From Bacillus nitratireducens (GTDB lineage Bacteria; Bacillota; Bacilli; Bacillales; Bacillaceae_G): a DNA stretch of 64,000 nt. The stretch spans positions 1 through 64,000 of the forward strand of contig NZ_MAOC01000031.1 in NCBI RefSeq assembly GCF_001884135.1, written 5' to 3'. The notes below the pieces were generated by a model. That model searched no databases, had not been told where the DNA came from, and was given only the letters and a program-made list of their open reading frames with translations. Position numbers and translations under genes: made by a program. Positions 62,736 to 64,000 of this stretch are shown in pieces (the first letter of the stretch is position 1; each line of letters starts with the position of its first letter).

Positions 62736-63215
62736 ATGTACGAAGACGTACTTTCTTTACTACATAAAACAAATGCTTCTTATGAAAAATTTGAACACGA
62801 ACCAGTACTCGATTATGAGACAGATCGCATCGTTCGTGAAAGGCTCGGCTTACAAGGTACTCCAAGTAAAAGCCTATTTTTAAAATCAAAATCCGGGGAG
62901 TACTACGTATTCTTTACGTTAGAGGGAACTCGTCTCAACCGAGGAGAGATAAAAGAAATAACAGGAAAAAACTTATCTCTCTGTTCTCCTGATGAGCTAA
63001 GAGAAGAGACTGGCTGTACTCCAGGATGTGTAGCTCCTTTCGGTTATTCACAAGATGTAACGATTATTGTGGACAGTTCAATTTATACTTACAATAAAAT
63101 TTTAATTACACCTGGTGTACCTGAATTTACAATTGAATTATCCACAGAGGAATTAAAAAGAATCTTATCAACATGTCAAAATACAGTTTTAGAGTATAAA
63201 CAAAAAGAGAGCTAA
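62736..63215 (+). CDS. YbaK/ProX-type aminoacyl-tRNA deacylase
   Basis: A 159-residue protein of the YbaK/ProXp fold: KSLFLKSKSGEYYVFFTLEG, LSLCSPDELREETGCTPGCV and APFGY. Such free-standing domains hydrolyse mischarged tRNAs such as Ala-tRNA-Pro; the substrate is inferred. GAGAGGGG lies about 11 nt before the ATG. Confidence 0.85.
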   Translation: MYEDVLSLLHKTNASYEKFEHEPVLDYETDRIVRERLGLQGTPSKSLFLKSKSGEYYVFFTLEGTRLNRGEIKEITGKNLSLCSPDELREETGCTPGCVAPFGYSQDVTIIVDSSIYTYNKILITPGVPEFTIELSTEELKRILSTCQNTVLEYKQKES

Positions 63216-63235
63216 TATTAGCTCTCTTTTTTAAT
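63204..63235. terminator. Bidirectional terminator of the ProX-like and SMR genes
   Basis: AGAGAGCTAA and TTAGCTCTCT around TA, with T6. Confidence 0.85.
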
Positions 63236-63560
63236 GAGCGCCAGAACCTGACAGATTTAATACTACAACTCCACCTATAATAAGTATTAATCCAGCGGCT
63301 GTTTGCCACGTAAAAGCATCTTCCCAAACAAATACACCAATGAGTGCCGTTAAAGCAGTCCCCACTCCTGCCCATATCGCATATGCCGTACTAAGTTGCA
63401 TATGCTGCAATGCTTTAGAAAGGAAGAAAAATGCTGTAGCAAATCCGATCACTACCCCAATACTTGGCAACAATTTTGTAAATCCATTCGATACCTTTAA
63501 CATCGATGTCCCAAATACTTCGCTTACAATTGCTATCGTTAAGAAGATAAACGCCTTCAC
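63231..63560 (-). CDS. Small multidrug resistance (SMR) transporter
   Basis: A 109-residue four-helix SMR protein. The membrane Glu that binds cation and protons is in AIVSEVFGTSML; further motifs are AYAIWAGVGTALTALIG and LILIIGGVVVLNLSG. Works as a dimer, exchanging toxic cations or guanidinium for H+. GTG 63560 has GGAGG 7 nt upstream and is preferred over ATG 63566. A single SMR gene, possibly a homodimer. Confidence 0.88.
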   Translation of the reverse strand: MKAFIFLTIAIVSEVFGTSMLKVSNGFTKLLPSIGVVIGFATAFFFLSKALQHMQLSTAYAIWAGVGTALTALIGVFVWEDAFTWQTAAGLILIIGGVVVLNLSGSGAH

Positions 63561-63589
63561 ATTCATTCCTCCTTAATCATTTTCACAAG

Positions 63590-63632
63590 AAAAAAACTCC
63601 TTCCTAGTTTTAAACTAAAAAGGAGTTTTTAA
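63590..63632 (-). terminator. Terminator of lipA
   Basis: AAAACTCCTT and AAGGAGTTTTTTT pair around an inner TTTAGTTT/AAACTA stem on the minus strand. Confidence 0.85.
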
Positions 63633-64000
63633 TTATTTCGCTTCTGCTGTTTTTTCTTTTGCAGAACGTACTTGCTCGTCCGCATGGTAAGAAGAACGCA
63701 CAAGTGGGCCAGCTTCACAGTGACTAAATCCTTTGCTAAGCGCAATTTCTTTAAGCTCTGCAAATTCTGCTGGTGGATAATATTTAAGAACTGGTAAATG
63801 CTTCTTAGATGGTTGTAGGTATTGTCCAAGAGTTAAAATATCCACATTGTTTGCACGTAAGTCATCCATTGCTTCAATTAAATCTTCTCTCGTTTCACCT
63901 AAGCCCACCATAATGCTCGATTTAGTTGGAATATCAGGCTGCATTTCTTTTGCTCGACGTAAAAACTCTAATGAACGGTCATATTTTGCTCTAGCGCGAA
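63633..64000 (-). CDS. lipA: Lipoyl synthase, 3' part (continues beyond the right edge)
   Basis: The C-terminal 120 or so residues of a radical SAM lipoyl synthase that inserts sulfur into octanoyl-carrier domains. [40 protein letters not shown] and [14 protein letters not shown] are hallmarks, including the RSSY serine that ligates the auxiliary cluster. The radical SAM cysteines lie outside the window. B. subtilis has lipA (yutB) next to yutC; here several genes intervene. Confidence 0.95.
   Translation of the reverse strand, partial: RARAKYDRSLEFLRRAKEMQPDIPTKSSIMVGLGETREDLIEAMDDLRANNVDILTLGQYLQPSKKHLPVLKYYPPAEFAELKEIALSKGFSHCEAGPLVRSSYHADEQVRSAKEKTAEAK

Overview
The window is chromosomal DNA of a low-GC Firmicute, almost certainly a member of the Bacillus cereus group. 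The gene order follows the B. subtilis yug-yui-yum-yut block. Proteins typical of the cereus group sit within it, including an AlkD with all its known catalytic residues and a single-chain glycyl-tRNA synthetase behind a T-box. Sporulation genes (cdaS, a Spo0E-type phosphatase, yhcN/yutC, yutH) show an endospore former. The exact species cannot be decided from this sequence alone.

Layout. 1-250: tandem promoters and leader of a ribosomal RNA operon that runs leftward out of the window. 0.4-12.6 kb: MgtC-like protein, K+ channel yugO, pgi, alanine aminotransferase with its Lrp-type regulator, a D-2-hydroxyacid dehydrogenase, patB, a SodC-like lipoprotein, kapB and kapD. 12.9-26.2 kb: ArsB/NhaD-type transporter, alkD, T-box and glyS, bioY with a BirA-type operator, galU, pgcA, cdaS, pepA, yuiC, yuiB and a Nudix hydrolase. 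26.3-36.8 kb: three flavin NAD(P)H oxidoreductases (yumB, yumC, yutJ), an MFS exporter, an O-methyltransferase operon with a striking two-operator promoter, erpA/yutM and dapF. 36.8-45.6 kb: an accessory block between yutJ and yuzD holding a Spo0E-like gene, a FetAB-type ABC exporter, PhnA-like protein, a cluster of immunity-type genes without any toxin (two SUKH/SMI1-like, DUF7660-like, DUF4304, a leucine-rich repeat protein and unknowns), and an aminoglycoside nucleotidyltransferase-like gene. 45.6-64 kb: yuzD, yutI, interspersed repeats, yutH, yutG, a large FtsX-type ABC exporter, a quinone reductase, yutF, a SufR-like regulator, yutE, glpX, a structured non-coding RNA, an S4-domain protein, yutD, yutC, a MerR/TipAS regulator, a YhfC protease, an SMR transporter and the 3' end of lipA at the right edge.

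How genes work together. pgi, galU, pgcA and glpX serve hexose-phosphate interconversion, gluconeogenesis and UDP-glucose supply. yumB, yumC and yutJ are FAD-dependent NAD(P)H oxidoreductases. erpA/yutM, yutI (NifU), yuzB/yuzD, the SufR-like regulator and lipA touch Fe-S cluster assembly or use. No prophage, insertion sequence, integrase, CRISPR array or tRNA gene was seen.

The most interesting unexplained items are: the toxin-less immunity-type cluster (39.3-44.6 kb) with a perfect 26-bp inverted repeat; a promoter with paired 16-bp palindromes controlling an unknown small protein and an O-methyltransferase; tandem repeats at 46.35 kb with compensatory stem changes; and a roughly 200-nt structured RNA at 58.0 kb with long-range inverted words beyond its terminator.
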